This document shows positions 46,551 to 54,844 of a DNA stretch of 64,000 nucleotides, one piece after another. Both the position numbers and the translations under genes were made by a program. Location: contig CANNCO010000004.1 in NCBI GenBank assembly GCA_947503175.1, positions 124,001 to 188,000 of the forward strand. Reading direction: 5' to 3'. The DNA comes from an uncultured Paracoccaceae bacterium (GTDB lineage Bacteria; Pseudomonadota; Alphaproteobacteria; Rhodobacterales; Rhodobacteraceae). The number at the start of each line of letters is the position of its first letter. The first letter of the stretch is position 1. The notes below the pieces were generated by a model, which worked only from the letters and a program-made list of their open reading frames with translations, ran no database searches and had not been told where the DNA came from.

Positions 46551-47280
46551 GTTTCTCCGATCCTGCCTTCATTCCCGGTCCTGGCTGCAGACGTACCACG
46601 CCCAGCTTCGCCAACCGTCCGGTCAGTCGCATCAGCCGCCGCTGCGCCTCGTCGGACCCAAGCTTTTTGTGTTTCTCGTCGGTGCCCTGCACTATCCCGC
46701 CAAGCTGTGCAAGGCGGGCAAATCCCATATCTGTGACCGACGCTTGCCGGGCATCCCGGCGTTGCTGGACGCCGGTCGTCATGGAATCAAGCGCTGCACT
46801 GACCTCGGTCAGCGCCCGCAGCAGGCCCGGCGACGTCACGCCGAACTCGGTGTCCCTGTCCCGCCCGCGCCACTCCGCCGCGGCGTCGCCCAGATCGTTG
46901 ATCCATTGCCGGGCGCGTTTCGCCTGTGCGGTTCGCCCCGCCAATGCCGGGACAAGCTCCTCAAGCACGGCAAGCCGTTCCGCCGCTTCTTCAAGCTGGG
47001 CGGCATCGGGCCTCCCGTGAACCGTATCTATTGTCCGCTCAAGATCGCTCAGGTGCCGTTCGATCAACCTCGTCTCGGCTGTCGCTTCGGCACGCTGGCT
47101 TTCCAGAACTTGAAGCGCGGAATGCAACCGCCGGTCCAGCGTGGTGACGGCTGCGTTCAGAACCGAACGATGGGTTTGCTGCTCTTCTTCGGCAGGCACG
47201 GCAACGCGCACCTCGGCCAGAAAGGCCGAAAGCCTCCGCTCGGCGCTCTCGGCACCCACAGCTTCCAGAAAACCCTGCAT
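46537..47280 (-). CDS. Unknown coiled-coil protein between Usp and Mrp operon
   Basis: A 247-residue soluble protein without recognised domain. Nearly all of it looks alpha-helical, with Leu heptads at residues ~40-110 (LDRRLHSALQVLESQRAEATAE and LIERHLSDLERTIDTVH) and again at ~100-160. No signal peptide, membrane helix or Cys. ATG at 47280 was used; an ATG 14 codons earlier would overlap the Usp gene. It overlaps mnhA by 14 bases and follows the Usp by 16 bp, so it is part of the same transcript. It may be a regulator or scaffold of the antiporter, which is inference. Confidence 0.72.
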   Translation of the reverse strand: MQGFLEAVGAESAERRLSAFLAEVRVAVPAEEEQQTHRSVLNAAVTTLDRRLHSALQVLESQRAEATAETRLIERHLSDLERTIDTVHGRPDAAQLEEAAERLAVLEELVPALAGRTAQAKRARQWINDLGDAAAEWRGRDRDTEFGVTSPGLLRALTEVSAALDSMTTGVQQRRDARQASVTDMGFARLAQLGGIVQGTDEKHKKLGSDEAQRRLMRLTGRLAKLGVVRLQPGPGMKAGSEKHGGT

Positions 47281-47296
47281 GGTCCGCCGGCGCCCG

Positions 47297-48247
47297 CTAT
47301 TCAAGACCGACGGGCGAGACAAAGCCCGGCGGTTTCACGGTCAGAACAGAACAATCGACCGATGTCAGGATCGTCTCGGCGGTGTTCCCGATGAAGAACC
47401 CGCTTACACCCGTGCGGCCCACCGTTCCCATGACGATCGTGTCGATCCCGTTCTCGGCCGCATAGGCCGGGATGATATCTCCGGCGAACCCTTTCTGCAC
47501 GACGACGTGCCGGTTTTCGGGTTCTGGGAAATCCTTCAGGAAATCCGCCATGCGACCCTCGGCATTCCGACGTTCGGACTCGAGGATAGTGGAAAGCTCG
47601 CTTTCCGGCATCCGGAACCGGCCAGACCGCAGGATCGTCTCTTCCTGCAGGCGCCATGCGCCAATCACATGCAACTCGGCACCGTCACGAACCGACAGGG
47701 ACGACGCCAGTTCCATGACAACCCGGTTCAGGCTGGTTTGCGGATCGTCATTCGGGTCGGGGTCGATGGCGGCAAGAATCTTTTGCGCCGTCGAGGGCTG
47801 GCCTTCGTGCAGAATCCACACCGGGCACGGGCATTTGCGCAACAGATGCATGTCATTGCCAGCAAGCTTGCCGCGCCCGGTCTCGCTGGTCAGCGCGCCC
47901 TTGATCACCAGATCATGTTCGCCCGTCATCACCAGCCGAATGATCTCGATGAACGCGACGCCTTCACGCATCTGAGTGTCCACCGGCACGCCCGCCGCAC
48001 GCACGGTTTCGGCATGTTTCTCAAGAAGCTTGCCATAGTATTCCTGCACCTGACCGGCGATCTCGGACGCGCGCGACTCGGACAGGCTGGAAAAGGCCCG
48101 CGCCAGCGTGTCGGGCTTTGCGGGGTTCACATCCATCAGCGTCACGCGCGCGCCATTAGCCTGCGCAAGCCAGACGCCCCGCGCGACGGCCTGGTCACAG
48201 GCCGGGCTCTCGTCGCAGACGATCAGAATGTTCTGAAATCTTTTCAC
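47297..48247 (-). CDS. Tandem-domain universal stress protein
   Basis: A 316-residue protein with two UspA domains. The first (residues ~4-150) begins FQNILIVCDESPACDQAVARG and has a degenerate ATP loop. The second (~160-310) ends with the ATP-binding motif GTVGRTGVSGFFIGNT (G-2x-G-9x-G-N/S) and CSVLTVKPPG, so only the second half is predicted to bind ATP. I used the GTG at 48247, since the domain starts there; the frame is open 14 codons upstream. It heads the usp-coiled-coil-mnhA-G run and is divergent from the OxyR-like regulator. Confidence 0.87.
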   Translation of the reverse strand: MKRFQNILIVCDESPACDQAVARGVWLAQANGARVTLMDVNPAKPDTLARAFSSLSESRASEIAGQVQEYYGKLLEKHAETVRAAGVPVDTQMREGVAFIEIIRLVMTGEHDLVIKGALTSETGRGKLAGNDMHLLRKCPCPVWILHEGQPSTAQKILAAIDPDPNDDPQTSLNRVVMELASSLSVRDGAELHVIGAWRLQEETILRSGRFRMPESELSTILESERRNAEGRMADFLKDFPEPENRHVVVQKGFAGDIIPAYAAENGIDTIVMGTVGRTGVSGFFIGNTAETILTSVDCSVLTVKPPGFVSPVGLE

Positions 48248-48320
48248 AGCGCCCCCAAAAGATGTTTGGGCACATGTAGCGATGAACATTCATTGGTGAA
48301 ATCGAAAATTTCAGCTATTA

Positions 48321-48339
48321 TGATAGAGATCCTCTATCA
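48321..48339. promoter_or_regulatory. OxyR-type operator (ATAG-N7-CTAT) in the usp / oxyR-like intergenic region
   Basis: A perfect 8-bp inverted repeat TGATAGAG-ATC-CTCTATCA. It contains ATAG (48323-48326), seven bases, then CTAT (48334-48337), the half-site arrangement bound by OxyR. It lies 12 bp upstream of the OxyR-like gene start at 48351 and about 75 bp from the usp start, so autoregulation and possible control of usp are plausible. Another CTAT lies at 48315-48318. Confidence 0.7.
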
Positions 48340-48350
48340 AAGTTCCCGCA

Positions 48351-49292
48351 ATGCCCACACTGCAACAACTTCGCTATCTCAACGCGCTCGCCGAAACGCT
48401 GCACTTTCGCCGTGCCGCCGAGATGACGAACGTCACCCAGCCCACCCTGTCTGCCCAACTGAAAGAGATGGAGCGGCGCCTTGGCGCCCAGCTTGTCGAA
48501 CGCTCACGCACACGCGTGCTCCTGACGCCCGTCGGGCGCGAGATTGCGGCCCGCGCCAGCCGTATCCTGCGGGAGGTCGAAGATATCCAGGTCATCGCCC
48601 GCCAGGCCAGCCCGCTTTCGGGCACGATCCGCGTCGGCATCGTCCAGTCGCTTGGCTCCTATCTTCTGCCGCTCATTGTTCCCGATCTGCATGAAAGCCA
48701 CCCGGACCTGCGGCTTTACATGCGCGAGGCATTGCCCGAAACACTGATCGGCCAGCTTGAAAACGGCGCGCTCGACATCCTCTTCTACCCCCTGCCTCTC
48801 GACCTGCAGGACGTGGAGACCGTCCCCCTGTTTTCCGAACCGCTGCGCGTCGTCGTCCCCCGCGATCACCGACTTGCCGCGCTCGAGGCGATTCCGCCCG
48901 ACGCATTGGCGGGCGAAACCATCCTGACCCTTGAACCGGGACACCGTCTTTATGATCAGGTACGCGTTCTGGCCGAAACCTACCATGCAAGGCTGTCCCA
49001 CGATTTCGAGGGCACCTCTCTCGATACCCTGCGCCAGATGGTTGCCATGGGCATGGGGATCTCCTTTCTTCCCGCGCTTTACGTCCGGTCCGAGGTGACG
49101 CGCGAACCGCTTGTCGTCGATCGCCCCGTCGCGGTCTCCGAACCGGCGCGGCTGATCGGGATGGCATGGCGGCGCTCGACCGCACGCGCCGACGAATACC
49201 GCGACCTGTCCGAAATCGTCGCGGGCATCCTCGCCGCCCGCGCACCGGAAGTGAAAATGCGCGACGCCGGCGCCCGCCTTCAGGCGGGGTGA
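48351..49292 (+). CDS. OxyR-like LysR-family regulator lacking the redox cysteines
   Basis: A 313-residue LTTR that follows OxyR closely: HTH FRRAAEMTNVTQPTLSAQLKEM, then LSGTIRVGIVQSLGSYLLPLI, and the OxyR-like ILTLEPGHRLYDQVRVLAE and FEGTSLDTLRQMVAMGMGISFLPAL. By direct alignment with the E. coli block LEDGHCLRDQAMGFC, the peroxidatic Cys199 is Arg199 and Cys208 is Ala208, and the protein has no Cys at all. It therefore cannot sense peroxide by disulfide formation. It is divergent from usp and 80 bp upstream of soeA on the same strand. A CCCGCC-TTCA-GGCGGG hairpin lies at its 3' end (49273-49288). Confidence 0.87.
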   Translation: MPTLQQLRYLNALAETLHFRRAAEMTNVTQPTLSAQLKEMERRLGAQLVERSRTRVLLTPVGREIAARASRILREVEDIQVIARQASPLSGTIRVGIVQSLGSYLLPLIVPDLHESHPDLRLYMREALPETLIGQLENGALDILFYPLPLDLQDVETVPLFSEPLRVVVPRDHRLAALEAIPPDALAGETILTLEPGHRLYDQVRVLAETYHARLSHDFEGTSLDTLRQMVAMGMGISFLPALYVRSEVTREPLVVDRPVAVSEPARLIGMAWRRSTARADEYRDLSEIVAGILAARAPEVKMRDAGARLQAG

Positions 49293-49372
49293 TGCGTCAA
49301 CTGGACCTGTCCGAAGGGGACAATTGGCCCTAGCCCTCGGCGCCGCCCCGGTCTAGCCTTTCCGGCGGGAGG

Positions 49373-52189
49373 ATGCCCTTGACACAGCAACCAAAAATCG
49401 ACCTCAGCCCACCCGTCTCGGACGAAGTGCGCAAGACCACATGCTACATGTGCGCCTGCCGCTGCGGGATTAACGTGCATATGAAGGGGGATGAGGTCGC
49501 CTATATCGAGGGCAACCGCGATCACCCGGTCAATCGCGGCGTTCTCTGCGGCAAGGGTGCGGCGGGCATCATGCAGCATACGGCACCCTCACGCCTGCGC
49601 GCCCCCATGAAGCGCACCGGCCCCCGCGGCTCCGGCGAATTCACGGAAATCAGCTGGGACGAGGCACTGGAACTGGCGACCTCATGGCTGAAGCCCATTC
49701 GCGAAGAAGCGCCCGAAAAACTGGCCTTCTTCACGGGCCGCGACCAGTCGCAATCCTTCACTGGCTATTGGGCCCAGGGCTTCGGCACACCGAACTACGC
49801 CGCGCACGGCGGCTTCTGCTCGGTCAACATGGCGGCGGGCGGCATCTACACCATGGGCGGCGCGTTCTGGGAGTTCGGCCAGCCCGACTGGGAACGCACG
49901 AAACTCTTCATGCTGTTCGGGGTCGCCGAAGACCACGATTCGAACCCGATCAAGATGGGCCTTGGCCGTCTCAAGGAACGCGGCGCGCGCGTCATCGGCG
50001 TCAACCCGATCCGCACGGGATACAACGCCATCGCGGATGATTGGGTCGGCATCACGCCCGGCACCGATGGCCTCTTTATCCTGTCGCTCGTCCACTGCCT
50101 GCTGAAGGCCGGCAAGGTCGATCTCGACTACCTCGCCCGCTACACCAACGCCCCCTGCCTCGTGAACCGCGATCCCGCATCGCCGGATTACGGGCTGATC
50201 CTGAAAGACGATGACGGCAAGGACCTGATCTGGGACCGCAAGGAAGACCGCCCGCGCTGCTACGACAAACCCGATGTGATCCCAGATCTCTCGGGCACAT
50301 GGCGCCACGCGGGCGTGACCCATGTCCCGGTCTTCCACCTGATCGCCGAACGCTATCTGTCCGACGAATACGCCCCCGAAACCGTGGCCGAAACCTGCGG
50401 CATCCCGGCGACGCGCATTCGCGCCATCGCCGCCGAACTGGCCCGCGTCGCCTTCGAGGAAGAGATCACCATCGACCGCGAATGGACCGATTTCCGCGGC
50501 GTGAAGCACGCGAAGATGATCGGGCGCCCGGTCAGCTTCCATGCCATGCGCGGCATCTCGGCCCATGCGAACGGGTTTCAGACCTGCCGCGCCCTGCATC
50601 TCCTGCAGATCCTCTTGGGCAGCGTCGAATGCCCCGGCGGCTTCCGGTTCAAGCCGCCCTATCCGAAACCGGCCACGGCCCACCCGAAACCCCATGCCGA
50701 TGCGGCACCGGGTCAGCCCCTTGGCGGCCCGCATCTTGGCTATCCGCACGGACCCGAAGACCTGTGCCTGAACGATGACGGTACCGCCCAGCGCATCGAC
50801 AAGGCCTATACATGGGAAAACCCCATGTCGGCCCACGGCCTGATGCACATGGTGATCTCGAACGCCCATGCGGGCGATCCCTATAAGATCGACACGCTGT
50901 TTCTCTACATGGCCAACATGGCCTGGAACTCCTCGATGAACACGGCCCAGACCATGGGTATGCTCACCGACATCGACGAGAACGGCGAATACGTCATTCC
51001 CCGGATCATCTATTCCGACGCCTATTCGTCGGAAATGGTGGCCTATGCCGACCTGATCCTGCCCGACACGACCTATCTTGAACGCCACGACTGCATATCG
51101 CTTCTCGACCGCCCGATCTGCGAGGCCGAGGCCGCCGCAGACGCGATCCGCTGGCCGGTGGTCGAACCCGACCGCGACGTGCGCGGGTTCCAGTCGGTCC
51201 TGTGCGATCTGGGTCACCGGCTCGGCCTGCCGGGTTTCGTGGCCGAGGATGGCAGCGCAAAGTACACCGATTACGCCGATTACATCGTGAACCACGAACG
51301 CCGCCCCGGCGTCGGCCCCCTCGCCGGGTTCCGTGGCGATGGCGACCACCATGGGCGCGGCGCGCCCAACCCGAACCAGCTAGAGAAATACATCGAAAAT
51401 GGCGGTTTCTGGATCGGGCACATCCCCGAAGACGCGCAGTATTTCAAACCGTGGAACACAGGCTATCAGGACTGGGCCGTCGAAATCGGCCTTTATGACC
51501 GGCCAACCCCCTACCTCTTCACGCTCTACTCCGAACCCCTGCGCCGGTTTCAACTGGCCGCCGAAGGCCACGGGTCGCGCCAGCCGCCCGACCACCTGCG
51601 CGAACGGATAAAGTCTCAGCTCGATCCCCTGCCGATCTGGTACGCGCCCGAGGCAGAGGATGCCGACACCTATCCGATCCACGCGCTCACCCAGCGCCCG
51701 ATGGCCATGTACCATTCATGGGGCACCCAGAACGCGTGGCTGCGCCAGATCCATGGCCGTAACCCGCTCTACGTGCCGACAAAGATCTGGAAAGAGAACG
51801 GGTTTCGCGACGGCGACTGGGCGAAACTGACCTCGCCTCACGGGGCGATCACCGTGCCGGTCGCGCATATGGCATCGCTCAACGAACACACCGTCTGGAC
51901 ATGGAACGCCATCGGCAAGCGCAAGGGCGCTTGGGCGCTCGACAAGAACGCGCCTGAGGCAACCGAGGGTTTTCTCCTGAACCACCTGATCCCCGAGCTT
52001 CTTCCGCCCAAGGGCGATGGGTTGCGCTGGTCGAACTCCGACCCGGTGACAGGTCAGGCCGCGTGGTTCGATCTACGCGTCCGGATCGAACGCGTGGAAG
52101 CCCCGGCAGAGGCTCAGCCGGACTTCCCGCCGATTAAGTCGCCGGTCCCGCCGGCACCACGGGATATCCTGAGAAAGACGAAAGCCTGA
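49373..52189 (+). CDS. soeA: Molybdopterin oxidoreductase, probable sulfite dehydrogenase subunit SoeA
   Basis: A 938-residue DMSO-reductase-superfamily catalytic subunit. The N-terminal [4Fe-4S] ligands are Cys24, Cys27, Cys31 and Cys59 (CYMCACRC and VLCGKG). A probable Mo ligand Cys is in HGGFCSVNMAAGG. There is no twin-arginine signal, so it faces the cytoplasm, as SoeA does. With the following four-cluster ferredoxin subunit and DmsC-type anchor it forms the SoeABC layout, which oxidises sulfite to sulfate and feeds the quinone pool in sulfur-oxidising and sulfonate-using bacteria. Other DMSOR-family substrates cannot be excluded. ATG at 49373 has GGAGG just upstream. Confidence 0.82.
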   Translation: MPLTQQPKIDLSPPVSDEVRKTTCYMCACRCGINVHMKGDEVAYIEGNRDHPVNRGVLCGKGAAGIMQHTAPSRLRAPMKRTGPRGSGEFTEISWDEALELATSWLKPIREEAPEKLAFFTGRDQSQSFTGYWAQGFGTPNYAAHGGFCSVNMAAGGIYTMGGAFWEFGQPDWERTKLFMLFGVAEDHDSNPIKMGLGRLKERGARVIGVNPIRTGYNAIADDWVGITPGTDGLFILSLVHCLLKAGKVDLDYLARYTNAPCLVNRDPASPDYGLILKDDDGKDLIWDRKEDRPRCYDKPDVIPDLSGTWRHAGVTHVPVFHLIAERYLSDEYAPETVAETCGIPATRIRAIAAELARVAFEEEITIDREWTDFRGVKHAKMIGRPVSFHAMRGISAHANGFQTCRALHLLQILLGSVECPGGFRFKPPYPKPATAHPKPHADAAPGQPLGGPHLGYPHGPEDLCLNDDGTAQRIDKAYTWENPMSAHGLMHMVISNAHAGDPYKIDTLFLYMANMAWNSSMNTAQTMGMLTDIDENGEYVIPRIIYSDAYSSEMVAYADLILPDTTYLERHDCISLLDRPICEAEAAADAIRWPVVEPDRDVRGFQSVLCDLGHRLGLPGFVAEDGSAKYTDYADYIVNHERRPGVGPLAGFRGDGDHHGRGAPNPNQLEKYIENGGFWIGHIPEDAQYFKPWNTGYQDWAVEIGLYDRPTPYLFTLYSEPLRRFQLAAEGHGSRQPPDHLRERIKSQLDPLPIWYAPEAEDADTYPIHALTQRPMAMYHSWGTQNAWLRQIHGRNPLYVPTKIWKENGFRDGDWAKLTSPHGAITVPVAHMASLNEHTVWTWNAIGKRKGAWALDKNAPEATEGFLLNHLIPELLPPKGDGLRWSNSDPVTGQAAWFDLRVRIERVEAPAEAQPDFPPIKSPVPPAPRDILRKTKA

Positions 52190-52229
52190 TGCGCATGACA
52201 TACACATGGTATGCGCATGGTATGCGCAT
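52189..52229. repeat. Three copies of the palindromic octamer ATGCGCAT between soeA and soeB
   Basis: ATGCGCAT occurs at 52189-52196, 52211-52218 and 52222-52229, each its own reverse complement, in the 58-bp gap between soeA and soeB. The last two lie in a direct repeat of GGTATGCGCAT. The octamer contains the palindrome TGCGCA. It may be an operator, a processing/pausing element or a replication-slippage product. Confidence 0.75.
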
Positions 52230-52247
52230 AATGGGGTCGAGGCATTA

Positions 52248-52991
52248 ATGACCAGTTTACCAACCCACACCGAAAAGAAGCTCGGTCTTGTCATAGACCT
52301 CGACATCTGTGTCGGATGCCACGCCTGTGTCACCGCCTGCAAGGGCTGGAACACCCAGAATTATGGCGCGCCCTTGGCCGATCAGGATGCCTATGGCGCA
52401 GATCCCGTGGGCTCGTTCCTGAACCGCATCCATTCCTACGAGGTTCAGCCGGAAAAGGGGCCCGCACAGCTCGTCCATTTCCCGAAATCCTGCCTCCATT
52501 GCGACGACGCTCCCTGCGTCACCGTCTGCCCCACCGGGGCCAGCTACAAGCGCGTGGAAGACGGGATTGTCCTTGTAAACGAGGACGATTGCATCGGTTG
52601 CGGCCTCTGCGCATGGGCCTGCCCCTATGGCGCGCGCGAGATGGATCCGGTCGAAAAGGTGATGAAGAAATGCACGCTCTGCGTCGACCGCATCTATAAC
52701 GAAAACCTGCCCGAGGAAGACCGCGAACCTGCCTGCGTGCGCACCTGCCCGACCGGCGCGCGCGCCTTCGGCGATCTTTCCGATCCCGAAAGCGCGGTCT
52801 CGAAACAGGTCGCGGCCCGGGGCGGCATGGACCTGATGCCCGAACAGGGTACGAAGCCGGTTAACAAATACCTGCCGCCGCGTCCGCGCGATGAACCCCT
52901 TGATGTGCTGGGCCCGCTGCTCGCGAATGTCGCCGAAGAACCAAAAGGCTTCCTCGGCTGGCTGGACAAGACATTGGAAAAGTTGGGATAA
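52248..52991 (+). CDS. soeB: Iron-sulfur electron-transfer subunit, SoeB-like
   Basis: A 247-residue DmsB/NrfC-type ferredoxin subunit predicted to carry four [4Fe-4S] clusters. The Cys motifs are CVGCHACVTACK, CLHCDDAPCVTVCPTG, CIGCGLCAWACPYG, and CTLC paired with the later CVRTCPTG. The C-terminal ~35 residues (PKGFLGWLDKTLEKLG) may contact the membrane anchor. It passes electrons from SoeA to SoeC. ATG 52248 was chosen because an upstream frame extension lies in the octamer repeats. Confidence 0.87.
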   Translation: MTSLPTHTEKKLGLVIDLDICVGCHACVTACKGWNTQNYGAPLADQDAYGADPVGSFLNRIHSYEVQPEKGPAQLVHFPKSCLHCDDAPCVTVCPTGASYKRVEDGIVLVNEDDCIGCGLCAWACPYGAREMDPVEKVMKKCTLCVDRIYNENLPEEDREPACVRTCPTGARAFGDLSDPESAVSKQVAARGGMDLMPEQGTKPVNKYLPPRPRDEPLDVLGPLLANVAEEPKGFLGWLDKTLEKLG

Positions 52992-53867
52992 ATGCACCCC
53001 GCCGTCTCGATCATTCTCTTCACGACACTGTCGGGCCTCGGCTTCGGCCTGCTCGCATTCCTCGGCCTCGGTTATCCGAATGTCGAAGGGTTCACGGCCT
53101 TCGTTTTCTTCGCCCTCGGCTTCGCGTTGGCGGGCGGTGGCCTGATTTCCTCGACCTTCCATCTGGGCCACCCCGAGCGCGCGCTGAAGGCCTTCACCCA
53201 ATGGCGCTCAAGCTGGCTTAGCCGCGAGGCCTGGTTTGCCGCGATTACCATGGTTGTGATGGGCATTTACGCCTTCGCGCTGGTGATCCTCGGTATCCGG
53301 CTTATACCGCTCGGAATCCTCGGCGCCGTTCTGTGTGTTGGCACGATCTTCACCACTTCAATGATCTATACGCAGATGAAGACCGTTCCCCGCTGGCACC
53401 ACTGGTCCACACCGATCCTGTTTTTCGCCTACGCCATCGCAGGCGGCGCGCTTTTGGCCGGTCAGACGACACTTGCGCCGATGCTGATCCTCGCGCTCGC
53501 CGCGTTTCAGCTTTGGGCATGGCAGTCGGGCGATGCCCGGTTCCGTACCTCCGGAACAACTCTTGCCACGGCAACCGGCCTTGGCAATCGCGGTGACGTG
53601 CGATCTTTCGAGCCGCCGCATACCGGGGGCAACTACCTGACCAGGGAAATGGTGCATGTCGTCGCCCGCAAGCATGCGATGAAGCTCCGGATCATAGGCA
53701 TTGTCCTCTTCGCGATGATCCCGTGGGTTATCCTGTTCGTCCTGCCGTTCAGCCATATCCTCGCCGCCATCGCGGTTCTGTCGCACCTGGCCGGTGCTCT
53801 GGTCAGCCGCTGGCTGTTCTTCGCGGAAGCGGAACACGTGGTCGGGCTTTACTACGGCAAGCGGTAA
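52992..53867 (+). CDS. soeC: DmsC-family membrane anchor, SoeC-like
   Basis: A 291-residue DmsC-type anchor with eight predicted helices. ISSTFHLGHPERALKAFTQWRSSWLSREAW in two pieces is the family signature around the quinone site (H-L-G-H/K-P). It transfers electrons to quinone. It directly follows soeB with no gap and shares its TAA stop (TAATG) with the start of the following NTF2-like gene. Confidence 0.87.
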   Translation: MHPAVSIILFTTLSGLGFGLLAFLGLGYPNVEGFTAFVFFALGFALAGGGLISSTFHLGHPERALKAFTQWRSSWLSREAWFAAITMVVMGIYAFALVILGIRLIPLGILGAVLCVGTIFTTSMIYTQMKTVPRWHHWSTPILFFAYAIAGGALLAGQTTLAPMLILALAAFQLWAWQSGDARFRTSGTTLATATGLGNRGDVRSFEPPHTGGNYLTREMVHVVARKHAMKLRIIGIVLFAMIPWVILFVLPFSHILAAIAVLSHLAGALVSRWLFFAEAEHVVGLYYGKR

Positions 53868-54844
53868 TGCCCTTCCGGCCCGGATTCGACCCGCGCTGGA
53901 CATCGGAAGAGGGTTTCATTCTCGGTATAACCAGTGACATCTGGGAAGATCGCGGCATCCACACGCTGCACGACTATTACGGTCCCGATCTTGTGGTCCG
54001 TTCGCCCGCTTCGGTGATCAAGGGCAACGCCGGTATCATCGCCGCCACACAAGCGACGCTGGCCGAGTTTCCCGATCGCGAACTTCTGGGCGAAGACGTC
54101 ATCTGGACTGGGGTCACGCCCGGCAGCTTTCTGTCCTCTCACCGTCTTCTCTGCACCGCGACGCATACCGGGCCGGGAATGTATGGTGCCCCAACCGGTC
54201 GGCGGCTGGAATACCGGATCATCGCGGATTGCTTTTGCGAAAACAACGGTGTAGCCGATGAATGGCTGGTCCGCGATCAGGGCGCCATCGTCCGCCAGAT
54301 GGGTCGGGACGTCGTCGACTGGACCCGCGATCTGATCGCACGCGAGGGTGGACCCGAGGCCTGCATCCGCCCCATGTCACCGTCCACCGATCTGCCCGGA
54401 CCATACAGGGGCCGGGGCAACGACAACACCCATGGCGCGCGCCTCGCCGATATCCTTACGCGCATCATGGCAGACGAATTCTCGGTCATCCCCGCCACCT
54501 ATGACCGCGCCTGCGAACTGGCCTACTGGGGTCACTCACACCAGCACGGCACCGATGCCGCCGACCGGCAGTGGCTTGGCCTGCGCAGCGCGTTTCCCTC
54601 GGCCACCTTCCGGGTCGACCACGTCATGGGCGTCGAGACCAAAGGCACGCCACCCCGGGCTGCCATCCGTTGGAGCCTCCATGGCCGCCATGACGGGTGG
54701 GGGCATTTCGGAGCCCCAACCAGGGCAGAGGTCTACGTTATGGGGATGACCCAAGCCGAGTTCGGACCTTGGGGTCTTCGCCGCGAATGGACGCTGATCG
54801 ACGAAACGGCGGTCTGGAAACAGATACTGCTCGCGACCGGCTAA
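53867..54844 (+). CDS. Protein with two NTF2/SnoaL-like halves, coupled to soeC
   Basis: A 325-residue protein built of two SnoaL-like (NTF2-fold) halves. Half 1 (~15-160) runs from DIWEDRGIHTLHDYYGPDLVV through GRRLEYRIIADCF to DEWLVRDQGAIVRQMG. Half 2 (~205-320) runs from DRACELAYWGHSHQHG through FRVDHVMGVETKG to REWTLIDETAVWKQI. NTF2-fold enzymes include isomerases, dehydratases and cyclases. It is translationally coupled to soeC (TAATG) and converges on the LacI-family gene with a four-base overlap. A second, distantly similar two-domain protein lies at 60566. Reaction unknown. Confidence 0.78.
   Translation: MPFRPGFDPRWTSEEGFILGITSDIWEDRGIHTLHDYYGPDLVVRSPASVIKGNAGIIAATQATLAEFPDRELLGEDVIWTGVTPGSFLSSHRLLCTATHTGPGMYGAPTGRRLEYRIIADCFCENNGVADEWLVRDQGAIVRQMGRDVVDWTRDLIAREGGPEACIRPMSPSTDLPGPYRGRGNDNTHGARLADILTRIMADEFSVIPATYDRACELAYWGHSHQHGTDAADRQWLGLRSAFPSATFRVDHVMGVETKGTPPRAAIRWSLHGRHDGWGHFGAPTRAEVYVMGMTQAEFGPWGLRREWTLIDETAVWKQILLATG

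Noticed and set aside
49308-49322. TGTCC-N5-GGACA inverted repeat upstream of soeA as an operator
   Set aside because: Five-base arms are short and match no known regulator motif; noted only as a possible site.
49682-51352. A 556-codon open frame antisense to soeA
   Set aside because: It is a stop-free shadow caused by high G+C codon use. The plus-strand frame has all catalytic and cluster motifs, and the antisense protein has no recognisable domain.
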